This document shows, one piece after another, positions 1 to 8,033 of a stretch of 22,844 nt of DNA; the first letter of the stretch is position 1; every line of letters begins with the position of its first letter. The DNA is from Aphodousia sp048520025 (lineage in GTDB: Bacteria > Pseudomonadota > Gammaproteobacteria > Burkholderiales > Burkholderiaceae_F): positions 1 to 22,844 of the forward strand of contig DBFZTP010000073.1 of the NCBI GenBank assembly GCA_048520025.1, in the 5' to 3' direction. Below the pieces are notes generated by a model, which saw only the letters and a list, made by a program, of their open reading frames with translations, was not told the DNA's origin and made no database searches. A program made the translations under genes and the position numbers.

Positions 1-1014
1 GCGAAAGCGCTCTATGACGAAATCATTAAGAGAAAACAAAAAATCAATGGAAAAATCTACCTGTTCTTTGATGAAATTCAAGAAGTCATAGACTGGGAAC
101 AATGCATCAATTCTCTCAGAGTCGACATTGACTGCGATATCTATGTCACAGGATCCAACGCAAAACTTTTATCCGGTGAACTCGCTACACATTTATCCGG
201 CCGTTACGTGGAATTTGAAATTACTCCCTTCTCTTTTGCGGAATTCTGCGAGCTTTATCGCACCATCGATAGTGATGCCGATAACCGAGAGTGTTTTAAA
301 CAATATTTAGTTTTTGGTGGAATGCCCTACCTAAGCAACCTCCGCTATCAACCTGAAGCCGTTCACTTATACCTCAATGATCTGTACACAACGGTTGAGC
401 TTAAAGACATTGTGAAGCGCAACAAAATCCGAGATGTTGACTTATTAGAACGAATTTTTGCGTATATGACCAGCAATATTGGGAACATCTTTTCTGCCAA
501 TACAGTTTCAAAATATCTAAAAACTGAAAAACGAACTGTTGGCGTTGAGACGATATTTAATTACATTAAAGCTGGTATGGATGCTTATTTGTTTTACCAG
601 GTTAAGCGCAACGATTTACAAGGTAAAAAACTGCTAACGGTTAACGAAAAATATTATTTGGCTGACCACGGTATTCGCGAAGCCGTCTTTGGTGGCAACC
701 TTCGGGACTTGAACCTTATCTTAGAAAACATCGTCTATATGGAGTTGCGTCGTCTCGGTTATAGGATCACTGTCGGTAAGGTCGGAGATAAGAAAATTGA
801 CTTCGTTTGCGATAAGCAAAATGAGCGCATTTACATCCAAGTTGCCTATTTACTTGCCTCTGACGATACGATTAATCGCAAGTTTGGAGTTTACAAAGCC
901 ATCAAAGATAATTATCCAAAATTGGTCGTCACGCTCGATGATTTTGATATGAGTCGCAACGGCATCAAGCACATGAATATCAAAGATTTCTTGCTACAAC
1001 CAAATTGGGTATGA
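1..1014 (+). CDS. AAA+ ATPase with DUF4143 domain, 5'-truncated by window edge
   Basis: Reading frame 1 is open from the first base to the TGA at 1012-1014, giving 338 residues; the true start and the Walker A motif lie outside the window. The visible part begins inside the ATPase core. A Walker B strand, YLFFDEIQE, lies at about residues 20-28, and the sensor-1-like VTGSNAKLLSGE follows at about residues 50-61. Then comes the PFSFAEF segment that marks the AAA_14/DUF4143 family, and a C-terminal nuclease-like fold with KIDFVCDK and YIQVAYLL, in which the usual restriction-like core is recognisable. Family members are usually about 400 residues, so roughly 60 are missing. The biological role of this family is poorly established; they are common accessory ATPases in gut bacteria. 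A tRNA-Ser follows 90 bases downstream. The family call is firm and the function is unknown. Confidence 0.88.
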   Translation, partial: AKALYDEIIKRKQKINGKIYLFFDEIQEVIDWEQCINSLRVDIDCDIYVTGSNAKLLSGELATHLSGRYVEFEITPFSFAEFCELYRTIDSDADNRECFKQYLVFGGMPYLSNLRYQPEAVHLYLNDLYTTVELKDIVKRNKIRDVDLLERIFAYMTSNIGNIFSANTVSKYLKTEKRTVGVETIFNYIKAGMDAYLFYQVKRNDLQGKKLLTVNEKYYLADHGIREAVFGGNLRDLNLILENIVYMELRRLGYRITVGKVGDKKIDFVCDKQNERIYIQVAYLLASDDTINRKFGVYKAIKDNYPKLVVTLDDFDMSRNGIKHMNIKDFLLQPNWV

Positions 1015-1041
1015 GAACCAATAAGATTCTCTTAGGCAAAC

Positions 1042-1070
1042 TTGAAAAATAATAAAAAGTCTTATAAAAT
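1042..1070 (+). promoter_or_regulatory. Sigma70-type promoter for tRNA-Ser
   Basis: A -35 element TTGAAA (1042-1047) and a -10 element TAAAAT (1065-1070) are separated by exactly 17 bases, each matching five of six consensus positions. Transcription would start near 1077, leaving a leader of about 28 bases before the mature tRNA end at 1105. The stretch is very AT-rich, which is also compatible with TATAAA at 1063 as the -10. Prediction from sequence only. Confidence 0.6.
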
Positions 1071-1104
1071 GCGTGTTCTTATTTGAGTGCAAACTCAAAA
1101 GTGC

Positions 1105-1198
1105 GGAGAAGTGGCCGAGAGGCTGAAGGCACACCCCTGCTAAGGGTGCAAGCTCGCTAAAACGGGCTTCGAGGGTTCGAATCCCTCCTTCTCCGCCA
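1105..1198 (+). tRNA. tRNA-Ser (anticodon GCU)
   Basis: This is a complete class II tRNA of 94 bases including an encoded CCA (1196-1198). The acceptor stem GGAGAAG pairs perfectly with CTTCTCC, and the discriminator is G1195. The anticodon stem CACCC/GGGTG encloses loop CTGCTAA, so the anticodon is GCU, reading AGC/AGU serine codons. The long variable arm between the anticodon and T arms is typical of serine tRNAs, and the T arm contains GGTTCGAATCC. A promoter precedes it and a strong terminator follows 10 bases after the CCA, so it appears to be a single-gene transcription unit. Confidence 0.97.
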
Positions 1199-1208
1199 CA
1201 AATTTTTT

Positions 1209-1240
1209 AGGGCTTCCTTCGGGGAGCCCTATTTCGTTTT
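1209..1240 (+). terminator. Rho-independent terminator of tRNA-Ser
   Basis: A 9-bp stem (AGGGCTTCC with GGGAGCCCT, one G-T pair) is closed by a TTCG tetraloop at 1209-1230 and is followed by a T-rich stretch, ATTTCGTTTT. It lies just downstream of the tRNA CCA end. The stable tetraloop and GC-rich stem make this a clear intrinsic terminator. Confidence 0.85.
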
Positions 1241-1430
1241 GTATTCCGAAAAACACTCATTCATCAAAAACCAACCCTTTTCAATGAGCAAGACATCCCG
1301 ACTTGCATTGCGATTGAATTAGGCAACAATCTGGCTTGAATCAGCAAACGAAAACGTTCTTTCCCATTTATCATGATTTTTAAAGAGCCATTAGCCATGG
1401 GTCTAACCGTCTTTAAATTCGGAGAAAGCA

Positions 1431-1625
1431 ATGTTGAACAAATCCGTATCTCGCGATAAGCAAATCAAGGGTTTGAATCGTAGAGAGTTCCTGACGGCCA
1501 CGTTAGGCCATGAACGCCAACCTCTTGAAGAGCGTATCGCTTCACGTCAGGGCTTGAGACAAATATCCGCAATGACTGAACTTAAAATGGGCAATCCCAA
1601 ATATCGACTTGTTTCGTTAGGTTAA
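1431..1625 (+). CDS. Possible small protein of unknown function (64 aa)
   Basis: I do not recognise this protein. Its main support is a good ribosome binding site: GGAGAAA ends three bases before the ATG. The product is basic and contains NRREFLTATLG near residues 17-27, which resembles a twin-arginine (Tat) motif. No hydrophobic stretch follows, so it is unlikely to be a working Tat signal; it could be a remnant of a larger Tat-exported enzyme. It stands alone between tRNA-Ser and a minus-strand tRNA-Gln. A plus-strand hairpin followed by a T-run at 1760-1790 could end its transcript, which would then run antisense through the tRNA-Gln. The region 1241-1430 upstream shows nothing else I can support. 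It may equally be a chance ORF. Confidence 0.4.
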   Translation: MLNKSVSRDKQIKGLNRREFLTATLGHERQPLEERIASRQGLRQISAMTELKMGNPKYRLVSLG

Positions 1626-1652
1626 TTTCTCAAAGAACTTTGATAGTCTGGG

Positions 1653-1724
1653 CGGGGGCGCATGGAGTCGAACCAAGGTATACCGGTTCAGAGCCGGTCG
1701 CACTATCCGTTGTGCTACGCCCCT
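1653..1724 (-). tRNA. tRNA-Gln (anticodon CUG), atypical
   Basis: Read on the minus strand, 72 bases fold as a cloverleaf. The acceptor is AGGGGCG/CGCCCCC, with U8-A9 following. The D stem GCAC/GTGC is perfect and its loop contains GG. The anticodon stem ACCGG/CCGGT is perfect around loop CTCTGAA, so the anticodon CUG lies at 1689-1691. The T loop is TTCGACT. Oddities are an A-C mismatch at position 1-72, a T-T mismatch in the second pair of the T stem (CTTGG/CCATG), and an encoded CCCA where CCA is expected. The call could therefore be either a genuine minor glutamine isoacceptor for CAG or a decaying tRNA. The helix architecture supports a tRNA; its function is uncertain. Confidence 0.75.
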
Positions 1725-1759
1725 AGCAAAAATGTTTAAGCAACAGAATGTGGCTTGGA

Positions 1760-1790
1760 GAGCTGAAATTTTAGCTCGCTTTTTTTCTTT
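1760..1790 (+). terminator. Probable plus-strand intrinsic terminator
   Basis: A near-perfect 18-base palindrome, GAGCTGAAATTTTAGCTC (1760-1777), is followed by a run of T residues interrupted by one C (from 1780). The orientation suits plus-strand transcripts, such as one from the small ORF at 1431. It is not oriented to stop tamB, which reads the other way. The stem is short in GC pairs, so confidence is moderate. Confidence 0.5.
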
Positions 1791-1814
1791 TGTTCAGTCA
1801 ATCGCTACTGCAAA

Positions 1815-4697
1815 CTAATTAAATTCAAATTGATAAAGCACATCTAACGCCTGATCAACCCCCGAAACCACTTCAAGATAAAGTTTCGGAATCACTTGGT
1901 AGCGCAAAGTGAGTGTTGAGAGCGAATCAAACAATCCCACACCGTACTTCACTTTCAAGCCCGGCAACACGTACCCGCTCACAATCAATTGTGAAGAGTC
2001 TCCCACGCCTTCGGTATCCAATTGCAAATCCTCGATCCCGACCACTTCGCCAATGGCTCCTAAAACTTGATTGCCTTGATTGATACCGAGTCCTAACAAG
2101 GCTGCCGTAATTCGACCATCATTGTTGCCTGCGGCTTCCAACCCTTCACCACTTAAGAGATAACTGAACGCTTGTCCTTGCGACATCGCAGGATCTGAAA
2201 AAACGCTCACTTTGGGCTCTTTGACCGTTCCTTCAACACGAATCCCCACGGTCACGTTATCGGCCGTCTTTTCCGGGCTGCGAATGGCCTCAATGGCTAA
2301 CTGAGGGTTATCAACGCTATTGATAAAAGTGACCGTTCCTTTTCGAACATCCAACGCTTGACCATAAGCTCTAAACGTTCCTTTGGGCACTTGAATCTGG
2401 CCATTTAATCCCAATCGGTTTTGGTCTTGCACCACTTGCAACCGCCCCGTCAAACTCGCATTAAGTCCCATGGCACTGACTTCTACATCGTCACCGATTT
2501 CGATAAATAAGTTGCTCTTTAAAGGAAGGGTTCGAGTATTTTTGACTGATTGTTGAGGTAAATCCAAACGCACGACATCGTCAGAAACCTTCACCACTTG
2601 TTCGGGTAATTCTTTAACTTTAATGCGCGCCCAAGGCACACGAACAACACCATCAAGCGTCAAAGCGTTAGGAGAAATCTTGCAGGTGACATCGGTTCCC
2701 AAATCCAAAACGGCCATTGGGGACACCATCACTTGAATACGATCACTCGTTAAGCGAAGCTGAGCATTTACCTCTTGCAAGCCATTCCAACGAGCCTCAC
2801 CCACTAAACGCATATCCCCCTTTTGGGTTTTTAATTCCGCTGTCAAATCCGATTGATTCCCGTTAAAGTTCATCGTTAATTGACTGGGTTGCATTTCAAA
2901 AGGGAAAGAAACGCTTTCGATCCTAAATTGCGAAACATTCAATGCCCCATACAATCGAGGGTCCGTCAACGTTCCTCCTAAGGTCAAATGGGCTTTCATT
3001 TGGCCATTTACATGTTCTTCGGGTGGCAAGAAGCTTTCTAGCCATCTCATCGCTATCTCATCAACCGTCACCTCACCGAATAAAGTTCGAGCGTTTTGAG
3101 GGTCTTTAATCCGAGCGTTGAGATTGATGGAGCCGTTGCGCTTTAATTGCATCAGTGCTTTAACATCGAATTCATCTTGAGCTAAAGCCGCATCCATTCT
3201 GACCTGATCCATTTCGATGGGTTTGGCACTCTCGGTTGTCGGCAACAGCACCGTCAATTGTTTTGCCGTCAAATTAACGTTTCCTTGAGGCATCCCTTTA
3301 AATTGACGAGGAATAATCACATTAGCTTGGGCATTGAGAATGCCATTGAGCTCAAGCGGTGCTTGAGTCAAACCATTCAAAGTTTTTAAATTAAAATCAG
3401 TAAGCGTCACGTTCAAAGGGAATGCTTGCGCCCCATCCAAATAAACGGTTGTTTCTTTCGCTAAGCAAAGACGGGCGCTCTTATATCCCCAACATTGAGG
3501 TTGAAGAGCCAACTGTGCTAAGGGCAACTTCCATGTAAATTGTGCCGGTGCCAAAAGCTGTAACCTTTCGCGATTAGCATCTATGCGGGACTTTTCAATA
3601 TTGACCGTCCACTGTGAAAGAGCCCGATCAAAGTGACCGACAAGTGTGGCCTGCGCACTGAGGGGCGCTCCTTTACCATCCATCGTTATTCGATGCGATT
3701 TTTCATCACCGGTAATACGCACTTTGCCCTGATTTAAAGTTGCCCCAGAACTCTTAAACCCAAGAATTTCAAGTGCCCCTTCCCCTGTTAACAGCGAGGG
3801 ATTACTGACGCGCCCCTTAAAACGAGCGTTTTGTAAAGTCAGGCCCGGAAGCTTCAGATTTTTCACCTCAAGCCATGTTTGAACAACCGGTTGGGTGTCG
3901 TTACCCACCATCGTGACTCGGCCCTGAACATTCCCCTGCCACTTTGGCATCAACACCGACAAATTCGGTGCCTTTAACCGGGCTTCAAGAGCAACTCTCG
4001 GTGCGACTCGATTCGGATTAATGCGACCGTTCATCGTCAAGAGATTTTCACCCACCGAGAGCTTTATATTGTCCGCCAAGACCCAACCGTCAGAGTCAGC
4101 CTGCGCACCTCCGGTTAAACTCACCTTTGCCTTATTCAAAAGCCCTTGATAGTTGATGTCACTCAAAACACCAGACCATCGCTCACCTTGAAGTTCGCCA
4201 GATACTTGAAAGTCGCCCGATAAACGCAAACGTGCTTCGGCAATTAAAGTTTCAGAGTCAATATCGTCCGTTTGAATATGGAAGCTTCCCTTTGTGCCTT
4301 CGGAGAAATCCATCACGCCCGTACCTAAAACGCTCTTTACTGACAAAAGTGGTGACGTTATTAAAGTTTCACCTGAAATAGACGTCTTCAGATTTACCGA
4401 ACTCGCAACAAAAGACGACAAATCAACCTTTAAATCTTTTAACTGTCGCCAATTAACTTTATAAGCGATATTTTTAACTTCAAGAGTTACTTGAGCATTT
4501 TGATAACAAAAGTCTTCCAACTGCGCCGAAAAAAGGTTTCCTGAGACGACTTTTACACTGATTTCCGGCACGAAACACTTCACGATTTCAACGCCCACAC
4601 GAAGCCCCGGGGTCGTTGCGACCAACACCCCCAACAAAAGCACCATCGATACCAAAAGTGCTATTAAGCCTAAAGTGAAGCGTTTAAACCTTTGCAT
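1815..4697 (-). CDS. tamB: TamB, inner-membrane subunit of the translocation and assembly module
   Basis: The product is 960 residues. TamB spans the periplasm and works with the outer-membrane protein TamA in outer-membrane protein insertion, and family members are also implicated in phospholipid transport. An N-terminal hydrophobic anchor occupies about residues 9-30. The long middle is made of repetitive beta-strand segments rich in hydrophobic/polar alternation. The C-terminal third is the conserved DUF490/TamB domain, with features such as GTFRAYGQALDVRKG and a final YQFEFN that resembles an outer-membrane C-terminal signature. E. coli TamB is near 1260 residues, so this is a compact version. 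Its ATG shares one base with the tamA stop (TAATG), and GGAG precedes it with five bases spacing, so the two are translationally coupled. No clear terminator follows on this strand before the tRNA-Gln. Confidence 0.93.
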   Translation of the reverse strand: MQRFKRFTLGLIALLVSMVLLLGVLVATTPGLRVGVEIVKCFVPEISVKVVSGNLFSAQLEDFCYQNAQVTLEVKNIAYKVNWRQLKDLKVDLSSFVASSVNLKTSISGETLITSPLLSVKSVLGTGVMDFSEGTKGSFHIQTDDIDSETLIAEARLRLSGDFQVSGELQGERWSGVLSDINYQGLLNKAKVSLTGGAQADSDGWVLADNIKLSVGENLLTMNGRINPNRVAPRVALEARLKAPNLSVLMPKWQGNVQGRVTMVGNDTQPVVQTWLEVKNLKLPGLTLQNARFKGRVSNPSLLTGEGALEILGFKSSGATLNQGKVRITGDEKSHRITMDGKGAPLSAQATLVGHFDRALSQWTVNIEKSRIDANRERLQLLAPAQFTWKLPLAQLALQPQCWGYKSARLCLAKETTVYLDGAQAFPLNVTLTDFNLKTLNGLTQAPLELNGILNAQANVIIPRQFKGMPQGNVNLTAKQLTVLLPTTESAKPIEMDQVRMDAALAQDEFDVKALMQLKRNGSINLNARIKDPQNARTLFGEVTVDEIAMRWLESFLPPEEHVNGQMKAHLTLGGTLTDPRLYGALNVSQFRIESVSFPFEMQPSQLTMNFNGNQSDLTAELKTQKGDMRLVGEARWNGLQEVNAQLRLTSDRIQVMVSPMAVLDLGTDVTCKISPNALTLDGVVRVPWARIKVKELPEQVVKVSDDVVRLDLPQQSVKNTRTLPLKSNLFIEIGDDVEVSAMGLNASLTGRLQVVQDQNRLGLNGQIQVPKGTFRAYGQALDVRKGTVTFINSVDNPQLAIEAIRSPEKTADNVTVGIRVEGTVKEPKVSVFSDPAMSQGQAFSYLLSGEGLEAAGNNDGRITAALLGLGINQGNQVLGAIGEVVGIEDLQLDTEGVGDSSQLIVSGYVLPGLKVKYGVGLFDSLSTLTLRYQVIPKLYLEVVSGVDQALDVLYQFEFN

Positions 4698-6430
4698 TAC
4701 AACTCCGGTCCTAAACCAATATAGAACTGCCAGCTATTGGGAGCACCACTGCCGACCGGGCGAGCAATATCCAATTTAATCGGCCCCAAGGGCGACTCCC
4801 ATCGCACACCCAAACCCCCTCCCTTTTTCACCTTAAAGTCTTGCCAATGGTCGACTGCATCACCAAAATCCATAAAGGCTGCCGCCCACCATTTACCCGT
4901 TACTTTAAATTGATACTCAACACTACCCGTAAAAAGTTTCGTCGCACCGGTTAAGTCACCATTTTCATCGCGAGGTGAAATGGACTCGTAGTCATAGCCA
5001 CGAAGGCTTCGATCGCCCCCTGCAAAATAACGTAAATCAGGAGGCACGTTCTTAAAGTCATTCGTTTCAATCCAACCGGCGTGGGAGCGAAGAACAAAAC
5101 GATGGCGCTCGGCAAACGTACGAATCAGGGTGTGTTGCATTTCCAGCGCAACAAAATCAGCATCCGACCCCCACAAAGAATCAGACCATTGAAGGGTATA
5201 GCGTTGAGAGTCGCCCCATCGTGGCATCAGTCCACCTCTAGAGCGAGTTTTTGAAAGCGTTGCCCCCGGATACAAAAGCATGGAGTTTTGGCTTTGTTGA
5301 CCTTGCGTAAAACTGTCGAGTTTCCACGTTAAGTGCAACGCCTTTAACCACCCATCGTACGGCTCCCAATAGCGAGAGGCCATCAAAGTTGCCGCATCGG
5401 ACTCGGTGTCATTCAAACTCTTTCGTTTATAGCCGCCTTGGAAAAGATAGTAGTGCTCAAGCGGGCTGTCCATTAACGGCAATTTATAGGTGGAGTCCAA
5501 CGTTTGTTCATAACGAGAAACTTCCGATCCGATTTCTAAACTGTGCCCTCTATCGTTGAGCCACGGTTTGATCCATTTCACTTTTCCTCGCGGGCCCACA
5601 TTGGTGGAGTAACCCAAACCTGTCTCAACAGCGTTTCCCTTTCTGGGTGTCAACATGGCCACAATCGGAACGTTGTTCTCAGAATCCTCTCGACCTGCTT
5701 CAATATCGGGCGTTAACAAAATCGACTGGAACCATTGTGTTTTTGACAGACGCTCATTTAACTGCGCTAAGGCAACCGCATCGTAATAGTCCCCCTCTTT
5801 AAAAGGAACGATGTTTTGAAGAATGGCAGGACGAATTTGAGAATCTAAAAATTGCACGCGACCAAAGCGATAACGCTCACCCGTGTCATAAATTAAATCC
5901 CAATAGGCTTTGTGCTCAGTGACATTGATGCCCAACTGTTTTTTAACAAAGTTTGCATCAAAGTAACCGCGTTGCGCACTGATTGATTGAAGTCCGCTCT
6001 TAAAGTCCTCGTATTGACCTTGATTTAAAGCTTCACCTAAATTGGGGCGTTGTTCTAAAAGGTTCGTAAAAAACGAATCATCCTTTCCCTTACCTAAAAG
6101 AACAACATTCGTTGCCGCCAAACGTACGGCTTCACCTGGCTCTACATTGACTTCAAGAATGGCGTCTTTCCCTTTATCTCTCCATCGGTACTCAATCTTG
6201 GGCTCATAGTGACCGAGCGCCTCGAGCGCCGTGCGAACCGCATCATTGACTTGAGCGCGATAAAGACGAGTCGATGAGATATTGGAATGATCAACTGAGA
6301 CCAATTGCGCTTGAACATTTTCTTTGAGCGCACCATCGAGCCCTTGAAGCTTCACTTCAAAAGCTTCAAGCGACAATGGCAATGTTGCCAAGCAACAAAG
6401 CCCGATCGTACGAACCAATAATGTCGACAC
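4697..6430 (-). CDS. tamA: TamA, Omp85-family outer-membrane assembly protein
   Basis: The product is 577 residues, the expected length for TamA (E. coli 577). A signal peptide of about 23 residues ends with a plausible LEA cleavage site. POTRA domains fill about residues 24-260, followed by a 16-strand-type beta-barrel. The Omp85 loop-6 motif LRGY is at residues 476-479 (R477), and the barrel ends WQFYIGLGPEL. The start codon is GTG (6428-6430), with only a weak GGGA upstream and no better in-frame start. tamB follows directly with a one-base overlap, as expected for an operon encoding the two halves of the TAM complex. The 274-base region 6431-6704 separates it from the divergent aminotransferase and must carry both promoters; I see no unambiguous -35/-10 pair there. 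Confidence 0.94.
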   Translation of the reverse strand: MSTLLVRTIGLCCLATLPLSLEAFEVKLQGLDGALKENVQAQLVSVDHSNISSTRLYRAQVNDAVRTALEALGHYEPKIEYRWRDKGKDAILEVNVEPGEAVRLAATNVVLLGKGKDDSFFTNLLEQRPNLGEALNQGQYEDFKSGLQSISAQRGYFDANFVKKQLGINVTEHKAYWDLIYDTGERYRFGRVQFLDSQIRPAILQNIVPFKEGDYYDAVALAQLNERLSKTQWFQSILLTPDIEAGREDSENNVPIVAMLTPRKGNAVETGLGYSTNVGPRGKVKWIKPWLNDRGHSLEIGSEVSRYEQTLDSTYKLPLMDSPLEHYYLFQGGYKRKSLNDTESDAATLMASRYWEPYDGWLKALHLTWKLDSFTQGQQSQNSMLLYPGATLSKTRSRGGLMPRWGDSQRYTLQWSDSLWGSDADFVALEMQHTLIRTFAERHRFVLRSHAGWIETNDFKNVPPDLRYFAGGDRSLRGYDYESISPRDENGDLTGATKLFTGSVEYQFKVTGKWWAAAFMDFGDAVDHWQDFKVKKGGGLGVRWESPLGPIKLDIARPVGSGAPNSWQFYIGLGPEL

Positions 6431-6704
6431 GCTGTTGTCCCAAAGAGGTTAAATACATTTGATTGTATCGCGTTGAGCTCAATTTTCTGTGACGGACATA
6501 TTTCTATTCTTTTCAGTCATTTCGCTTGCTTGATTAGCAACTAGACAAAACCCCTAAAAACAAATACTTAAAATCGGTTTTTTCACCTAAAGAAAAATAT
6601 TTAGATACGTTATTTCTTTCAAAAAATCTGAGTAAACCCCCTTACGTCACTTTGAGTTTGTCAGCCCAAAATTATTCAAATCAAAATAAAAAAGGGGTAA
6701 AACC

Positions 6705-7898
6705 ATGTCAACTCAATGCTATCCGCAGACCACACCAAAATGGTCAACTATCGCCACACAACCAGCAAGCGATATCATTCCGTTGATTCTTAAAATTGCA
6801 GCCACGCCCGACGTGATTTCGTTTGCGGGCGGTCTTCCGTCTCCAGATGGTTTCCCGATTAAAGAACTTGCTCAAGCTTGTCAAACGGTTTTAGAGCGTG
6901 ACGGCAAACGTGCTCTTCAATATTCCACCATTCGTGGCGAAACAGAACTTCGCGAAGAAATCGCTCGTCGCGAAACGCAAAAAGGCATCCCTACCACCGC
7001 TGATGAAGTTCAAATTGTCTCAGGCTCCCAACAAGCCTTGGACATGATTGCTCGTCTTTTCATCAATCCCGGTGACAAAGTCTTGGTTGAAAGCCCGACC
7101 TACATGGGTGCTTTGCAAGCCTTTGATCTTTGCCAACCCTCTTACGTTGAACTCGACTGTGATGAAAACGGCTTGAATCCGGCCGCTTTCGGTGAAGAGT
7201 GCCGTGGGGCTAAGTTTGCTTATCTCATCCCCACTTGCGCCAATCCGACGGGTTTGACAATTTCGACCAAGCGTCGTGAACTCTTGGCTCAAAAGGCCCG
7301 TGAATACGATATGTGGTTGGTCGAAGACGATCCGTACGGTGAAATCTGGTACACAGAAGAACCGCCGATGTCGCTTCGCGCTTTTGCGCCTGAACGCACG
7401 ATCCGCTTAGGAACGCTCTCTAAGATCTTGACCCCAGGTTTCCGTTTGGGTTATGTCATCGCTCCTAAAGATGTGATTGCCAAGATTGTGCAACTCAAGG
7501 GTGCCATGGATTTGCACACTTGTACATTTACACAGTTGGTGTCTGCTCAAGTTTTCTCTGAAAACATTTTGGACACCCACCTTCCGGCCATCCGCCAACG
7601 CTACAAAATGCATGCTGACGCTATGTTGGCAGCGCTTGAAGAATTTATGCCCGAAGGCGTTACTTGGACGCGCCCGATTGGCGGCATGTTTATCTGGGTA
7701 ACGGTACCCAAGCACATCAATACCACGACGCTTTTACCGAAGGCGCTCGAACAAAAAGTTGCTTATGTACCGAGCGAACCCTTCTACGCCAATGCTCCTC
7801 AATACAACCACTTCCGATTGTCGTTTGTGACGGTCGGCCCTGAAACGATTCGTGAAGGCGTCAAGCGCTTGGGCGAATTGATCAAAGCCAGCATTTGA
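6705..7898 (+). CDS. PLP-dependent class I/II aminotransferase
   Basis: This is a 397-residue fold-type I aminotransferase of the 2-aminoadipate/aromatic (LysN/Aro8-like) branch, lacking the MocR DNA-binding domain. Visible features are FAGGLPSPDGFP near residue 40, the substrate/PLP phosphate-side segment SGSQQALD (about 106-113), and N180 in CANPTG. D209 and Y211 lie in VEDDPYGE, the Schiff-base lysine K240 in GTLSK, and arginine R247 in FRLGY. The final arginine that binds the substrate carboxylate is likely in FRLSFV near the C terminus. The start is supported by AGGGG seven bases before the ATG. The substrate cannot be read from sequence; branched-chain, aromatic or 2-aminoadipate substrates are possible. 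A CstA-like carrier follows 135 bases later, and co-transcription is possible but not shown. Confidence 0.92.
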   Translation: MSTQCYPQTTPKWSTIATQPASDIIPLILKIAATPDVISFAGGLPSPDGFPIKELAQACQTVLERDGKRALQYSTIRGETELREEIARRETQKGIPTTADEVQIVSGSQQALDMIARLFINPGDKVLVESPTYMGALQAFDLCQPSYVELDCDENGLNPAAFGEECRGAKFAYLIPTCANPTGLTISTKRRELLAQKAREYDMWLVEDDPYGEIWYTEEPPMSLRAFAPERTIRLGTLSKILTPGFRLGYVIAPKDVIAKIVQLKGAMDLHTCTFTQLVSAQVFSENILDTHLPAIRQRYKMHADAMLAALEEFMPEGVTWTRPIGGMFIWVTVPKHINTTTLLPKALEQKVAYVPSEPFYANAPQYNHFRLSFVTVGPETIREGVKRLGELIKASI

Positions 7899-7936
7899 TA
7901 CCGGTTAAAAGCCGGCCACTTGCAAAACTTTCGGTA

Positions 7937-7977
7937 CGGAAAGATCCATTTCTCAAATCCATTTTTGGATCTTTCCG
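7937..7977 (+). repeat. Perfect 11-bp inverted repeat between aminotransferase and cstA
   Basis: CGGAAAGATCC (7937-7947) and GGATCTTTCCG (7967-7977) are perfect complements separated by 19 bases. The following sequence is A/T-rich but has no clean T-run, so it does not look like a standard terminator. It could be a weak attenuator, an RNA-stability hairpin in a shared transcript, or a binding site for a dimeric regulator of cstA. Confidence 0.55.
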
Positions 7978-8033
7978 ACCCCTAAAAATCTTTTACCCAT
8001 TTAAAAATTTTCGTACATATCAAAGGTGTCATT

